Shown here piece by piece: positions 24,137-32,454 of a DNA stretch of 45,790 nucleotides. This stretch comes from an uncultured Clostridia bacterium (lineage in GTDB: Bacteria; Bacillota; Clostridia; Christensenellales; UBA1242). The stretch covers positions 1 through 45,790 of the forward strand of contig CALATF010000035.1 of NCBI GenBank assembly GCA_937891595.1. Reading direction: 5' to 3'. Within the stretch, counting starts at the first letter, position 1. Every line of letters starts with the position of its first letter. The notes under the pieces are model-generated. The model saw only the letters and a program-made list of their open reading frames with translations. It was not told the DNA's origin and searched no databases. The translations under genes and the position numbers were made by a program.

Positions 24137-24952
24137 ATGGCAGAGTTATCTAAAGATTTTAAATTTAAAAAACAATTTGGACAAAATTTTATATTTGATA
24201 AAAACTTTATAAATTCTATTGTCTCAAGTTTGAATTTAGATAAAGAAACATGTGTATTAGAAATAGGTGCAGGCGCGGGTGTTCTAACTGAAGTTTTAGC
24301 TAATAATTTTAAAAAAGTTATTAGTTTTGAAATAGATAAAACTTTAAAAGAAACACTAAATACTTTAAAAGAAAAATATAATAATTTAAATTTTATTTTT
24401 GAAGATGTTTTGAATGTAAAAACTCAACAAATAGATGATATGTTCGAGCAAGATTTTGTAATGATTGCAAATTTACCATATTATATTACTTCTCAAATTA
24501 TTTTTAAGTTTTTATTTGAATCTAAAAAAATATCAAAACTATTTGTTATGGTTCAAAAGGAAGTAGGGTATAGATTTTGTGCTGAGCATTCCACTAAAGA
24601 TTACGGAATACCAACTGTACTTATAAATTGTTTTGGTAATTGTAAAATTGTAAAAAATGTAAGTAGAACAGTTTTTACACCTGTTCCAAATGTAGATTCA
24701 TGTATAATACAAATAGAAATAGATAGACAAAAATTTCAAATAAAGGAAAAAGAAAGTTTTATAAAATTTGTTTCTAATTGTTTTAAAATGAAAAGGAAGA
24801 CCTTATATAATAATTTGCTTAGTGCAGGTTTTTCTAAGGATAAAATATTAAATTCAATTAGTAAATTAAATTTAATAGAAACCGTTAGACCAGAAAATTT
24901 AACGGCTAAAAACTATGAAGATTTATTTGAAATTTTAAATAATAATAAATAG
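24137..24952 (+). CDS. rsmA: 16S rRNA dimethyladenosine transferase
   Basis: RsmA (KsgA) dimethylates two adjacent adenines near the 3' end of 16S rRNA late in 30S assembly. 271 residues. The N-terminal KFKKQFGQNFIFDKNFI, SAM motif VLEIGAGAGVLTEVLA, acidic FEIDKTL and catalytic NLPYYITS are all present, followed by the C-terminal helical domain with FTPVPNVDS and MKRKTLYNNL. It is probably co-transcribed with tatD. Loss of the gene gives kasugamycin resistance in other bacteria. Confidence 0.95.
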   Translation: MAELSKDFKFKKQFGQNFIFDKNFINSIVSSLNLDKETCVLEIGAGAGVLTEVLANNFKKVISFEIDKTLKETLNTLKEKYNNLNFIFEDVLNVKTQQIDDMFEQDFVMIANLPYYITSQIIFKFLFESKKISKLFVMVQKEVGYRFCAEHSTKDYGIPTVLINCFGNCKIVKNVSRTVFTPVPNVDSCIIQIEIDRQKFQIKEKESFIKFVSNCFKMKRKTLYNNLLSAGFSKDKILNSISKLNLIETVRPENLTAKNYEDLFEILNNNK

Positions 24953-24956
24953 TAAA

Positions 24957-24976
24957 TTAGCAAAATGCTATTTTTA
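24957..24976 (+). terminator. Short terminator-like hairpin after rsmA
   Basis: TAGCA and TGCTA form a 5-bp stem around AAA, followed by TTTTT. The stem is weak. Confidence 0.5.
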
Positions 24977-25079
24977 AAGCATATATATTATAAAAATATA
25001 TATGTTTCTTTTTTTTTACTTAAAAATCGACACTTCATATATGTTATTATTTTCAAGAATATTTTAAAGGAAGTGTAAA

Positions 25080-26072
25080 ATGGAAAATGCCAAAACATTA
25101 ATTTTGAATAATAAAAAAAATCCTAATTTTAAAGCTGTTTTAAACTTAAAAAATTATGATTATTGTGCCATCAAGTTTTTTAACATGGCTAATAATGACA
25201 AAAATTTTGCACTAGGTATTAAACAAAAAACAGGCGTTATTAAAATTCCTTTGCAACTAAATAGTGGAAAAGGAGAATTTGTTTTACCTAAAAAAATTGA
25301 TTTGGAAGATAATATGGTATGTGCAGTAGTAGATGTTTCTAATGCTTTTTGCCCAGAAATAGTTTTAAGTGGAAGTATAAATAATGCCATAGAAAACACT
25401 ACTATAGAGAATGCTTTTGTGCAATCTAAACCTGATGATGTGTCTGTATTATATGAAATTGAAGAAAGTGAACAAATAGAAAATCTAATTGATAAAAATT
25501 TAGATGATGATTTAAACACTACATATTTTGATTCATGCGCTAATTGTAAATATCGTAAAGCTTTTTATGAAGGCGGAGAATGTGCATGTATAAAAAGCCA
25601 ACAAACTGATGAAAATAATAACTTTGAGTTGACGGATAACACTATAAAAAATTATTCAACCGAACAAATTGTTAGTAATATAGAACAAGCAAAAAATGTA
25701 ATAGAAGAAGATAACATAGAAGAAAGCGAGAGTTTTTATCTTCAAATTAAAAATCAGCTTAATAGTTTATTTAATAAATACCAAAAACATGATTTATTAG
25801 AAAGAATAATACCAAATTCTAAGTGGGTAAAAGTTGATTATGATCAAACAGAGAATTTTTATGTTATAGGCTTAATTTATGATGGCAATAATCAAGATAT
25901 ATTATATATTTCTTACGGCGTTCCTTCTAAAGATTTTAATAACCCTCCGGAAGATTTAAAAGAATATGCTCAATGGTTGCCTATTGATTTTAATAAACCA
26001 AAGGATGAAGGTTTTTGGATTGTTTATCAAGATGCTAAAGACGGCCAGACTTTAAAAATAGACTTTATTTAA
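25080..26072 (+). CDS. Unknown three-part protein with a CxxC/CxC cluster
   Basis: 330 residues, not firmly recognised. An N-terminal beta-rich domain (about 1-110) is followed by an acidic linker, a Cys cluster at Cys153, 156, 168 and 170 (DSCANCKYRK...GECAC) that could bind a metal, a second acidic linker, and a C-terminal domain (about 222-330) with SKWVKVDYDQTENFYVIGLIYD, ISYGVPSKD and WLPIDFNKPKDEGFWIVYQDA. This domain order reminds me of uncharacterised conserved clostridial proteins. There is no signal peptide, so it is cytoplasmic or spore-internal. SD AAAGGAAG lies about 7 bases before the ATG. It has its own terminator. Confidence 0.8.
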   Translation: MENAKTLILNNKKNPNFKAVLNLKNYDYCAIKFFNMANNDKNFALGIKQKTGVIKIPLQLNSGKGEFVLPKKIDLEDNMVCAVVDVSNAFCPEIVLSGSINNAIENTTIENAFVQSKPDDVSVLYEIEESEQIENLIDKNLDDDLNTTYFDSCANCKYRKAFYEGGECACIKSQQTDENNNFELTDNTIKNYSTEQIVSNIEQAKNVIEEDNIEESESFYLQIKNQLNSLFNKYQKHDLLERIIPNSKWVKVDYDQTENFYVIGLIYDGNNQDILYISYGVPSKDFNNPPEDLKEYAQWLPIDFNKPKDEGFWIVYQDAKDGQTLKIDFI

Positions 26073-26100
26073 ACTAGCTAATAACTGCTAGTTTTTTTTA
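26073..26100 (+). terminator. Terminator after the unknown 330-residue protein
   Basis: AACTAGC pairs with GCTAGTT across TAATAACT, followed by a T run. Confidence 0.8.
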
Positions 26101-26201
26101 ACAATATCATTGTTAATTATGTGTATAAAAAAATGTTTAAAAGTAATAATTATTTTTAAGTCTTATTAGGATATGAGTATAAATTAATATATTTATTTGC
26201 A

Positions 26202-26230
26202 TTGACAAAATTAGTAATATTTGATAATAT
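26202..26230 (+). promoter_or_regulatory. Promoter of the lipoprotein gene
   Basis: TTGACA (26202-26207), 17 bases, TAATAT (26225-26230). Confidence 0.75.
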
Positions 26231-26259
26231 TCTTTGTATTGTAAGAGAGGTTTACTAGA

Positions 26260-27666
26260 TTGAAAAAGAAAATTTTATTTGTAATTTCATTTGTATTATT
26301 ATTTGCAATATCTCTTTTTGGTTGTGGTGTTGTAAATTTAAAAGATGGTCCAGATTATAAAGATACTGTTTATGGTAATGGGGGAAATGCCGTTGTAAAA
26401 GGAGATTATTTATATTTCTCAAATGCTTATGTAGACTATAATACCATTTCACAAGGTGAAAACGAGTATAAAGCTAACAATCCTTTAAAAATTTATGGTA
26501 TTTATAGAACAAAACTTAATAAACAAGGCGTAGTTTCTGTAAATGAACAAGGTTTTTCTCAGGGTGCTGAACTTTTAGTTCCACTTGCTAGCGGTTTTAA
26601 AAATTCTGGAATTTATATTTGCGATAATTATTTATATTATACAACCGTTTATACAGAATTTGAGGCAAATGGAAACACAGATCCAACTAAAGGTTTTCTT
26701 AATTTTGAAAGGGTGGATTTAAATGGTGAAAATCGCATGGAACTTTCTAAAAAGGGAGATTTCCAAATAGGTTGCGAATATAGCATAAATTACATTGATG
26801 GTGTAACATATATTACTGTTTTAAATAATGAAAAAATTACTGTTATTAAATCTAGAAAAGGTGACATTTCAAAATATGAACTTGCTTCTTCTGTAAAAGA
26901 AATGGCAGTTGCTTCTCAACGAAAAAATGTGTATGGTCAATCAGTCTTAAATTTTAATAAATATGTTTATTACACAAAAATGGAGAATGAAGAATATTCA
27001 TTATATAGAAAGCCTTTAACAAATGGAAAAGAAGAGACTTTAATTTCGTTATCATCTTCTGAGATTTCTGGTTTAGAAGTTAAAAACAATAGAGTTTACT
27101 TTAAACATGACAATATTTTAAAATCCTCCTCATTTGAAGAAAATGAAATGCCTGTAGAATATTCAAAACTTTCAATAGTTGCAGATTCTTCTTCTATGGG
27201 AATTGTTGATTATATTGCTTTAGAAGATACTTTGGGATATCCTCTTGATAGGGGTGTTGTATTTGTTTTATATACAGACTCAGGCTACGTTTTGACATAT
27301 AAAAATGATAATTTATTACACTCTGAAAAACAAATAAATATTTTATTTTCAGTAGGTAATGATGTATTTTATCAAATAGCTGAAGATAATGCTTTGTATT
27401 CAGTTAATCTACAAACTAAAACTTCTAAAAAAGTAATAACAGAATTTACTGCTAATATAAATGAAGAAGGTGATAATTACACTTTTGATTTTGATAGTGA
27501 AAGAGTTTATTTCTTTGCAAAATCAACAAAGTCAAATGGTAAATTAAATTATTTACATTTAGCACTTTTAAGTAATAATGTTTATAAAGATGATTCTTAT
27601 CAATCAGTTGCTCAATATGTAGGTGTTTTAAGAGCAGATGATGTTTTAGCAGAAGATAATGACTAA
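26260..27666 (+). CDS. Lipoprotein with predicted beta-propeller domain
   Basis: 468 residues, TTG start with GAGAGG 9 bases upstream. The signal peptide (KKKILFVISFVLLFAISLFGC) ends in a lipobox SLFGC with the lipid-carrying Cys at residue 22. The mature part is made of repeated units of the type (YLYFSNAY, YICDNYLYYTTVY, KYVYYTKM, NRVYFKHD, DVFYQIAEDNALYSVN, ERVYFFAKS), a pattern seen in DUF5050-type and other beta-propellers that display on the cell surface. Ligand unknown. It has its own promoter and terminates convergently with the RidA-like gene. Confidence 0.82.
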   Translation: MKKKILFVISFVLLFAISLFGCGVVNLKDGPDYKDTVYGNGGNAVVKGDYLYFSNAYVDYNTISQGENEYKANNPLKIYGIYRTKLNKQGVVSVNEQGFSQGAELLVPLASGFKNSGIYICDNYLYYTTVYTEFEANGNTDPTKGFLNFERVDLNGENRMELSKKGDFQIGCEYSINYIDGVTYITVLNNEKITVIKSRKGDISKYELASSVKEMAVASQRKNVYGQSVLNFNKYVYYTKMENEEYSLYRKPLTNGKEETLISLSSSEISGLEVKNNRVYFKHDNILKSSSFEENEMPVEYSKLSIVADSSSMGIVDYIALEDTLGYPLDRGVVFVLYTDSGYVLTYKNDNLLHSEKQINILFSVGNDVFYQIAEDNALYSVNLQTKTSKKVITEFTANINEEGDNYTFDFDSERVYFFAKSTKSNGKLNYLHLALLSNNVYKDDSYQSVAQYVGVLRADDVLAEDND

Positions 27667-27690
27667 AATTTATTTAAATTATCAAGGTTA

Positions 27691-27725
27691 AAAAAAAGAG
27701 ACAAAAATATTGTCTCTTTTATTTT
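27691..27725. terminator. Bidirectional terminator between the lipoprotein and RidA-like genes
   Basis: AAAAGAGACAA pairs with TTGTCTCTTTT around AAATA, with A/T tails on both sides. Confidence 0.85.
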
Positions 27726-28114
27726 TTTAATAATGCAGTTACTTCTATTTCTATTTTTGCTCCGTCGCAAACCATTCTGTTTACTTCTACTAAAGTTGAT
27801 ACAGGTAATGAATTTTTAAAATAATCTGCTCTTATTTTCGAAATTTTTTGGAAGTCATTCATGTCAGTAACATAAATAACCGCTTTTATTACATTATCAA
27901 AACTGGCACCGGCAGATTTTAAAATATCGCCGATGTCTGAAAAGACTTGATGCGTTTGAACTTCAATATCGTCGCTGTCTACCTTATTTCCATTTGAAGC
28001 ATGGGCTTGTATTCCTGAAACAAAAATTAAATAATAATCTCCGCAATCAATCTTTTTAGCTGGGGAATAAACTCCTATTTTTTTATATCCGTTTGGATTA
28101 ATATTTTCTATCAT
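27719..28114 (-). CDS. Rid-family (YjgF/UK114) protein
   Basis: 131 residues. The family fold is clear: VSGIQA, QTHQVFSDIGDILKSAGASFDNVIKAVIYVTDMNDFQKI, and VSTLVEVNRMVCDGAKIEIEVTAL. Archetypal RidA deaminates reactive enamines/imines using an Arg in the PARSCVEV motif; here the equivalent reads PVSTLVEV, so the Arg is absent and the protein belongs to a divergent Rid subgroup whose substrate is unknown. It starts at the ATG at 28114 with SD GGAG nearby. It stands alone, divergent from spo0A. Confidence 0.88.
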   Translation of the reverse strand: MIENINPNGYKKIGVYSPAKKIDCGDYYLIFVSGIQAHASNGNKVDSDDIEVQTHQVFSDIGDILKSAGASFDNVIKAVIYVTDMNDFQKISKIRADYFKNSLPVSTLVEVNRMVCDGAKIEIEVTALLKK

Positions 28115-28396
28115 AAATAACTCCTAAGTTTAAAAATTTTTATATTATTATAGCACATAATTTTAAAAGATTAATCGTTTTTATAATGCTTTGTTAAACT
28201 TAATATTTCTAATATTAATATTTACTAATTTTTTAATTATTTTGCCTTTAATGTAAAATAACAATTAAAATCGATAATAAACGATATTTTTTTAACTATC
28301 TTTACAAAAGAAGACAATTTTCTTGCGTGTATAAATAAGTAAGATTTTGCATTTTATGCTAAAATTTTATCATATTTAAAAGCGGAGGTTAAATAA
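28115..28396. other. Intergenic region upstream of spo0A
   Basis: 282 AT-rich bases between the divergent RidA-like gene and spo0A. I see a weak hairpin TATCG/CGATA near 28270-28287 followed by T's, and TTGCAT (28347-28352) followed at 17 bases by TCATAT, a poor promoter candidate. No small gene or RNA is supported. Confidence 0.4.
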
Positions 28397-29164
28397 ATGG
28401 AAAAGGTTAAAGTTCTAATATTAGATGACAATGATGTTTATAGGTCTAAGTTAGAAACTATTTTACAAGCAAATGAAGAATTTGAAGTTGTGGGTGTATC
28501 TAATAACGGGTTAGAAGGTTATAATATGTGTTGTCAAAACAAACCTAATGTTATAGTTAGTGATATTGTTTTGCAAGATTATGACGGTTTTGAATTACTT
28601 GAAAAATTACAAAACTTTGAAAGCGAAAATAAGCCTAAAGTTTTAATTGTTTCTTCTTTAAAAGGTGAAGATTTTGCACAAAAAGCAGTTGATTTAGGGG
28701 CAGGTTATTACATGGTAAAACCTGTTGCAGAAGAGGTTTTAATTAAAAGAATAAAGAATTTAATTCAAAATGATATTAGTGATAGGAAAATAACTTCTTT
28801 AAAAACAACTAAAAATAGGGCATTAGAAGAAAAGATAAGCAATGTTTTTATAACAGTTGGTATACCTGCACATATTAAGGGTTATCAGTTTTTAAGAGAA
28901 GCTATTAAAATGGCTATTGAAGAACCAGATATTATTAATTCTATTACTAAACAATTATATCCTTCTATAGCTAGTAGATTTGCAACTAGTGCAAGCAAGG
29001 TAGAAAGGGCAATAAGGCATGCTATTGAAGTTGCATGGAATAGAGGCAAAATTGAAAATATTAATTCGTTGTTCGGAATTAAAGTTTATAATAGTAATGA
29101 AAAACCAACTAATGGAGAGTTTATTGCATTAGTTGCTGATAAGATGCTTATAGAAGGGGCTTAA
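28397..29164 (+). CDS. spo0A: Stage 0 sporulation response regulator Spo0A
   Basis: Spo0A is the master regulator of entry into sporulation. 255 residues. The receiver domain has the acidic pair LDDND (9-13), phosphorylated Asp56 in IVSDIVLQDYDG, and Lys in MVKPV. The C-terminal DNA-binding domain has GIPAHIKGYQFLREAIKMA and TSASKVERAIRHAIEVAWNRG, which is the recognition helix of the family. SD GGAGG lies about 8 bases before the ATG. No clear Spo0A box or sigma-H site could be identified in the 282-base upstream gap. Unlike in many Clostridia, spoIVB is not its upstream neighbour. Confidence 0.96.
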   Translation: MEKVKVLILDDNDVYRSKLETILQANEEFEVVGVSNNGLEGYNMCCQNKPNVIVSDIVLQDYDGFELLEKLQNFESENKPKVLIVSSLKGEDFAQKAVDLGAGYYMVKPVAEEVLIKRIKNLIQNDISDRKITSLKTTKNRALEEKISNVFITVGIPAHIKGYQFLREAIKMAIEEPDIINSITKQLYPSIASRFATSASKVERAIRHAIEVAWNRGKIENINSLFGIKVYNSNEKPTNGEFIALVADKMLIEGA

Positions 29165-29349
29165 TTATATTAAACTTTTAACATAAACCATAATAAATAG
29201 CATATTATTATCTACTTAATGAGTAATATTTAATAGTAAAATCAATAAATTAAAATATTTTTTAAAAAAAATGAAAAACTATAAAAAAACACTTGTAAAT
29301 AATTAAAAAATATGGTAATACTTGCTAAGTAATTTATGGAGAAAATTTT

Positions 29350-29889
29350 ATGAAAAATCAAACTTATATTAGATGTCCTAGATGTGAATTGAATTATATT
29401 TTAAAGAAGGATAAGTTTTGTAACGTTTGCAAACAAGAGATGAAAGCCATAGGTGCTTTGGGTGCTGAAGAAGATATGGATTTAGATTTATGTCCTATTT
29501 GCAAAATTAACTATATTAACCCAGACGAAGATATTTGCCCTGCTTGTGCTAAGGAAAGAGAACTTGAAGAAGGTGAAAACGGAAGTAAATTTAATAGGGA
29601 AGATGAATGGTCTTCTTATACTAATTCGGATGATGACGATTCAAGCTTTGGCGATGAAGAAACAGGCGATATGGTTTCTATAACTAATTTAGACGATACT
29701 CCATTAGATGATGATATGGATTTAGATTTATCTGATGATGACGCTACTGATGATGAAACGTTTGATGGTGACTTTGACGACTCTTTTAATGATTTAGACG
29801 ATGATGAAGACTTTGATGATGACGATGAAGACATGGAAGATGATTTTGATGATGAAGACTATGAAGAACCAAAAAGAAAGAAAAAATAA
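29350..29889 (+). CDS. Double zinc-ribbon protein with poly-acidic tail
   Basis: 179 residues. Two CxxC-x11-CxxC knuckles: Cys9, 12, 24, 27 (YIRCPRC...FCNVC) and Cys48, 51, 63, 66 (DLCPIC...ICPAC). From residue about 73 the protein is almost entirely Asp/Glu with Ser/Thr/Phe, ending with the basic KRKKK. A zinc-binding head with an acidic nucleic-acid-mimic tail resembles the logic of RNA polymerase delta-type factors or histone-like chaperones, but I recognise no named family. SD TGGAGA precedes the ATG at 7 bases. It lies between spo0A and idi with a strong terminator. Confidence 0.82.
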   Translation: MKNQTYIRCPRCELNYILKKDKFCNVCKQEMKAIGALGAEEDMDLDLCPICKINYINPDEDICPACAKERELEEGENGSKFNREDEWSSYTNSDDDDSSFGDEETGDMVSITNLDDTPLDDDMDLDLSDDDATDDETFDGDFDDSFNDLDDDEDFDDDDEDMEDDFDDEDYEEPKRKKK

Positions 29890-29893
29890 TTTT

Positions 29894-29927
29894 TAAAAGG
29901 CTTGCGTTCAACAAGCCTTTTTTAATA
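29894..29927 (+). terminator. Terminator after the zinc-ribbon gene
   Basis: AAAAGGCTTG and CAAGCCTTTT form a 10-bp stem around CGTTCAA, followed by T's. Confidence 0.9.
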
Positions 29928-29943
29928 CTAGGAGTTTTTTTAT

Positions 29944-30459
29944 ATGAATAATTATGTTGTTTTAGTAGATTACAAAGATAATCCTTTAGGGGTTTGTAGT
30001 AAAGAAGATGCACACAAAAAACCCCTCTTACATCGTGCTTTTTCTATTTTTTTATATAATGGGACAAAAGTGTTATTGCAAAAACGTGCCGAAACTAAGT
30101 ATCATTCGGCAGGGTTAATTACTAATTCTTGTTGCTCTCATCCTAAAATGGAAGAGGATATAATACTAAATGCTAAAGATAGGCTTGTCGAAGAAATTAA
30201 TATTAAAGTAGAAGAATTAAAAGAAATAGGAACTTTTGTTTACTATAATAAGTTTAATGATAATTTATATGAATATGAATACGACCATGTTTTAATAGGA
30301 AAATATAATGGGGCATTTAAAGAAAATTTAGAAGAAGCTAGTTGGACTGGCTGGGTTGAAGTAGAAGATGTTAAAAAAGATGTTGTTGAAAATCCTAGTA
30401 AATATTGTGTATGGTTTTTAACTGCTTTTAAAATGTTTTTAGATTATTTAAAAATTTAA
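29944..30459 (+). CDS. idi: Isopentenyl-diphosphate delta-isomerase, type I
   Basis: Interconverts IPP and DMAPP, the isoprenoid building blocks. 171 residues, Nudix-like fold. The catalytic Cys64 is in TNSCCSHP (aligned with the E. coli NSVCGHP motif), and the metal/catalytic Glu pair in LYEYEYDHVL (110 and 112). The WFLTAFKMF end is typical of type I. Most Bacilli carry the unrelated flavin-dependent type II enzyme, so this metal-dependent type is notable in a Gram-positive spore-former. SD AGGAG is about 10 bases from the ATG. No other isoprenoid genes are nearby. Confidence 0.92.
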   Translation: MNNYVVLVDYKDNPLGVCSKEDAHKKPLLHRAFSIFLYNGTKVLLQKRAETKYHSAGLITNSCCSHPKMEEDIILNAKDRLVEEINIKVEELKEIGTFVYYNKFNDNLYEYEYDHVLIGKYNGAFKENLEEASWTGWVEVEDVKKDVVENPSKYCVWFLTAFKMFLDYLKI

Positions 30460-30513
30460 ATAAAATGTTGTTTAATATTTTTAAAGCTGGTAATAATTTC
30501 TTTAGGAGATGTT

Positions 30514-30753
30514 ATGCGAAAAAATTTATTGAACTTAACAGATATAAAAAATAGGATAGTTGAAATTAAAGGTAAAAGTATAGGTATTTCAATAAACAGA
30601 GGTAGAAAAAAAATTGATAAATATAGCGGAATAGTAGAAAATATTTATCCTTCTGTTTTTACTGTAAAAATTTTAAATGATAACCAGTTAAAGAATGTTA
30701 CTTGTTCTTATTCTGATGTTTTGTGTGGTGATGTTAAAATAGACGAAAAATAA
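30514..30753 (+). CDS. veg: Veg-family protein
   Basis: 79 residues. Matches the Veg family: LTDIKNRIVEIKGKSIGISINRGRKKIDKYSGIVENIYPSVFTVKI, with the GRKK and YPSVF signatures and the SYSDVL end. In B. subtilis Veg stimulates biofilm matrix genes through SinR inhibition and is also linked to spore outgrowth. It has an SD (AGGAGA) about 6 bases before its ATG. As in B. subtilis, it lies in the chromosomal region downstream of ksgA/rsmA, here followed by a sporulation gene. Confidence 0.9.
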   Translation: MRKNLLNLTDIKNRIVEIKGKSIGISINRGRKKIDKYSGIVENIYPSVFTVKILNDNQLKNVTCSYSDVLCGDVKIDEK

Positions 30754-30777
30754 TTTTAAAAAAATATCATAAAAATT

Positions 30778-30825
30778 AAAGTTGCGTTATATCCATATAA
30801 CATATGGGCATAGCAACTTTTTTTT
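30778..30825 (+). terminator. Terminator after veg with nested inner hairpin
   Basis: AAAGTTGC (30778-30785) pairs with GCAACTTT (30813-30820), followed by T's. The inner GTTATATCCATATAAC (30786-30801) is itself a perfect hairpin. Confidence 0.8.
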
Positions 30826-30855
30826 GTTGCGTGTTATTTTAAAGGGGGTATAAAT

Positions 30856-32388
30856 TTGGATATCTTAGAAACGGATAAACTAAACATTGCCACAAAGACA
30901 AAATTAGGAGTATGTCAAATTAAAAATACTGCTATTATAAATTCCTTGGACAATGTAAAAATTACAAAAGTACTAACAGTTAGTGCTAAACCAAGAATTG
31001 AAAATGTTTCAGTGGTTAATGCGGAGATAAAGTTTGATGGCGTGGTTGAATATGATTTATTAGTAGCCCTAGAAAACAGCGAAATTGTGCCATTTACTCA
31101 AAAATCAAATTTCACACAAGTTTTTGAAAATGCGGAAATTACCCCTGAAACTATAGTAAACATTTACCCAGAGCTAATAGAATTAAATGATGTTTCTAGC
31201 ATGAATGGAGATATTGCATATTCTACGTTGGTAAATTTTGAAATTTACGCTATAGGAATTAACTCGTCTGTGAGTTGTGCAAAGCCTTTAGATAATATTT
31301 TTTCAAAGGAAAGTGAAATTTCTTATAATGTGTTAGGGGGGGATATTGTATACGATGCAACTATTAATTTTGAAATACCAAAAGACTCAAAGGTAAATAA
31401 AGTTCTTTTTGTTAATAGCTTTGCTTCTATAAAATCTATTATTCCTTCTAATGGCTATTTTGTAGCATCAGGTGATATATATTCTAGCATAATTTATCAA
31501 TCAGACGATGGTCTTATTAAAAGCATTAATAAGGAAACAAGTTTTTCAGAAGAAATTGAAAACCAAAATGTAAATAAAGAATCTGTTATACAAACATGTA
31601 TTTCTACTAAAGAAACTATTGTAGTGGAAAATAGTGATAAAAATTCTTTTGGTTTTGATACACCTATTCAGATTATTGCACAAATTTATAACAAAAGCAC
31701 AAAGAGTTGTATTGTAGACGCCTTTAGTTTAACTCACGAAGTTAACTTAACCACAGTGTCTTTTGAAGAAGATGAGTTTGTTACTACTAGGCAAGCAGAG
31801 GAAAACATTATAACAAACTTTGTGTTAGCTGATAATATTCCTATTGTAGATAAAATATTAGCTATTGCTCCTATTAATATTTCTATAGTAAATCAAATAG
31901 TAAAAAGCGGTGAGTTATTACTTGAGGGGATAGCAACAATTAATTTAATTTATTATTTTGAAGATGATGATGGTAATAATATTCTTAACTCAATAGATGT
32001 TGAAGTGCCATATTCTCTTTCAATACCTATACAAGATTTAGGAGAAACAGATAAAGTTATTACTAAAATTATTCTTGGGGATATTAGCATAAAGAATAAA
32101 CGAGGTAAAGAATTAGAAATTTTAGCAGAAGCTAAAATTAATTATGATATTATTAAAAGTAATGTTTCAGCTTTAACAACTTCTATATGTTTAGGAGAAG
32201 AAAAGCAACCAAAAGACTATGCTTTAGAAATTTATTTGGCAAAAGAGGGTCAAACTTTGTGGGATGTTGCTAAAGAGTTAAATATAGCAACAACTGATAT
32301 TGTAAATCAAAATAGTGACTTGACGTTACCGTTAACTGCAGGAGAAAATATTATTGCTTATAGGCAGAGACAAGTAGATTTTGAATAA
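30856..32388 (+). CDS. SipL-like SPOCS (DUF3794) and LysM protein
   Basis: 510 residues, TTG start after the SD AAAGGGGG. The body is DUF3794/SPOCS beta-sandwich sequence (repeats such as VNAEIKFDGVVEYDLLV, LLLEGIATINLIYYFEDDDG), and residues 460-503 form a LysM domain (LAKEGQTLWDVAKELNIATTDIVNQNSDL...). This architecture matches Clostridium difficile SipL, about 520 residues, which binds the SpoIVA coat scaffold through LysM and is needed for coat localisation around the forespore. No signal peptide, as expected for a mother-cell protein. It precedes spoIIR. The exact orthology to SipL is inferred from architecture. Confidence 0.85.
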   Translation: MDILETDKLNIATKTKLGVCQIKNTAIINSLDNVKITKVLTVSAKPRIENVSVVNAEIKFDGVVEYDLLVALENSEIVPFTQKSNFTQVFENAEITPETIVNIYPELIELNDVSSMNGDIAYSTLVNFEIYAIGINSSVSCAKPLDNIFSKESEISYNVLGGDIVYDATINFEIPKDSKVNKVLFVNSFASIKSIIPSNGYFVASGDIYSSIIYQSDDGLIKSINKETSFSEEIENQNVNKESVIQTCISTKETIVVENSDKNSFGFDTPIQIIAQIYNKSTKSCIVDAFSLTHEVNLTTVSFEEDEFVTTRQAEENIITNFVLADNIPIVDKILAIAPINISIVNQIVKSGELLLEGIATINLIYYFEDDDGNNILNSIDVEVPYSLSIPIQDLGETDKVITKIILGDISIKNKRGKELEILAEAKINYDIIKSNVSALTTSICLGEEKQPKDYALEIYLAKEGQTLWDVAKELNIATTDIVNQNSDLTLPLTAGENIIAYRQRQVDFE

Positions 32389-32454
32389 CAAATTATATGT
32401 ATATATATATTAATATGGTAAATACTTTTTTCATAAAAGGAAAGGTTATTATTT

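Noticed and set aside
29616..29834. Ser-rich minus-strand open frame under the zinc-ribbon gene
   Set aside because: It is the complement of the Asp/Glu codons; the poly-Ser sequence is a by-product and lacks an SD.
32389..32454. Sigma-F promoter upstream of spoIIR (GTATA...GGTAAATACT)
   Set aside because: The spacing of 13 bases and the -10 mismatch do not fit the GYATA-N15-GGNNANAMTN pattern; could be chance in AT-rich DNA.
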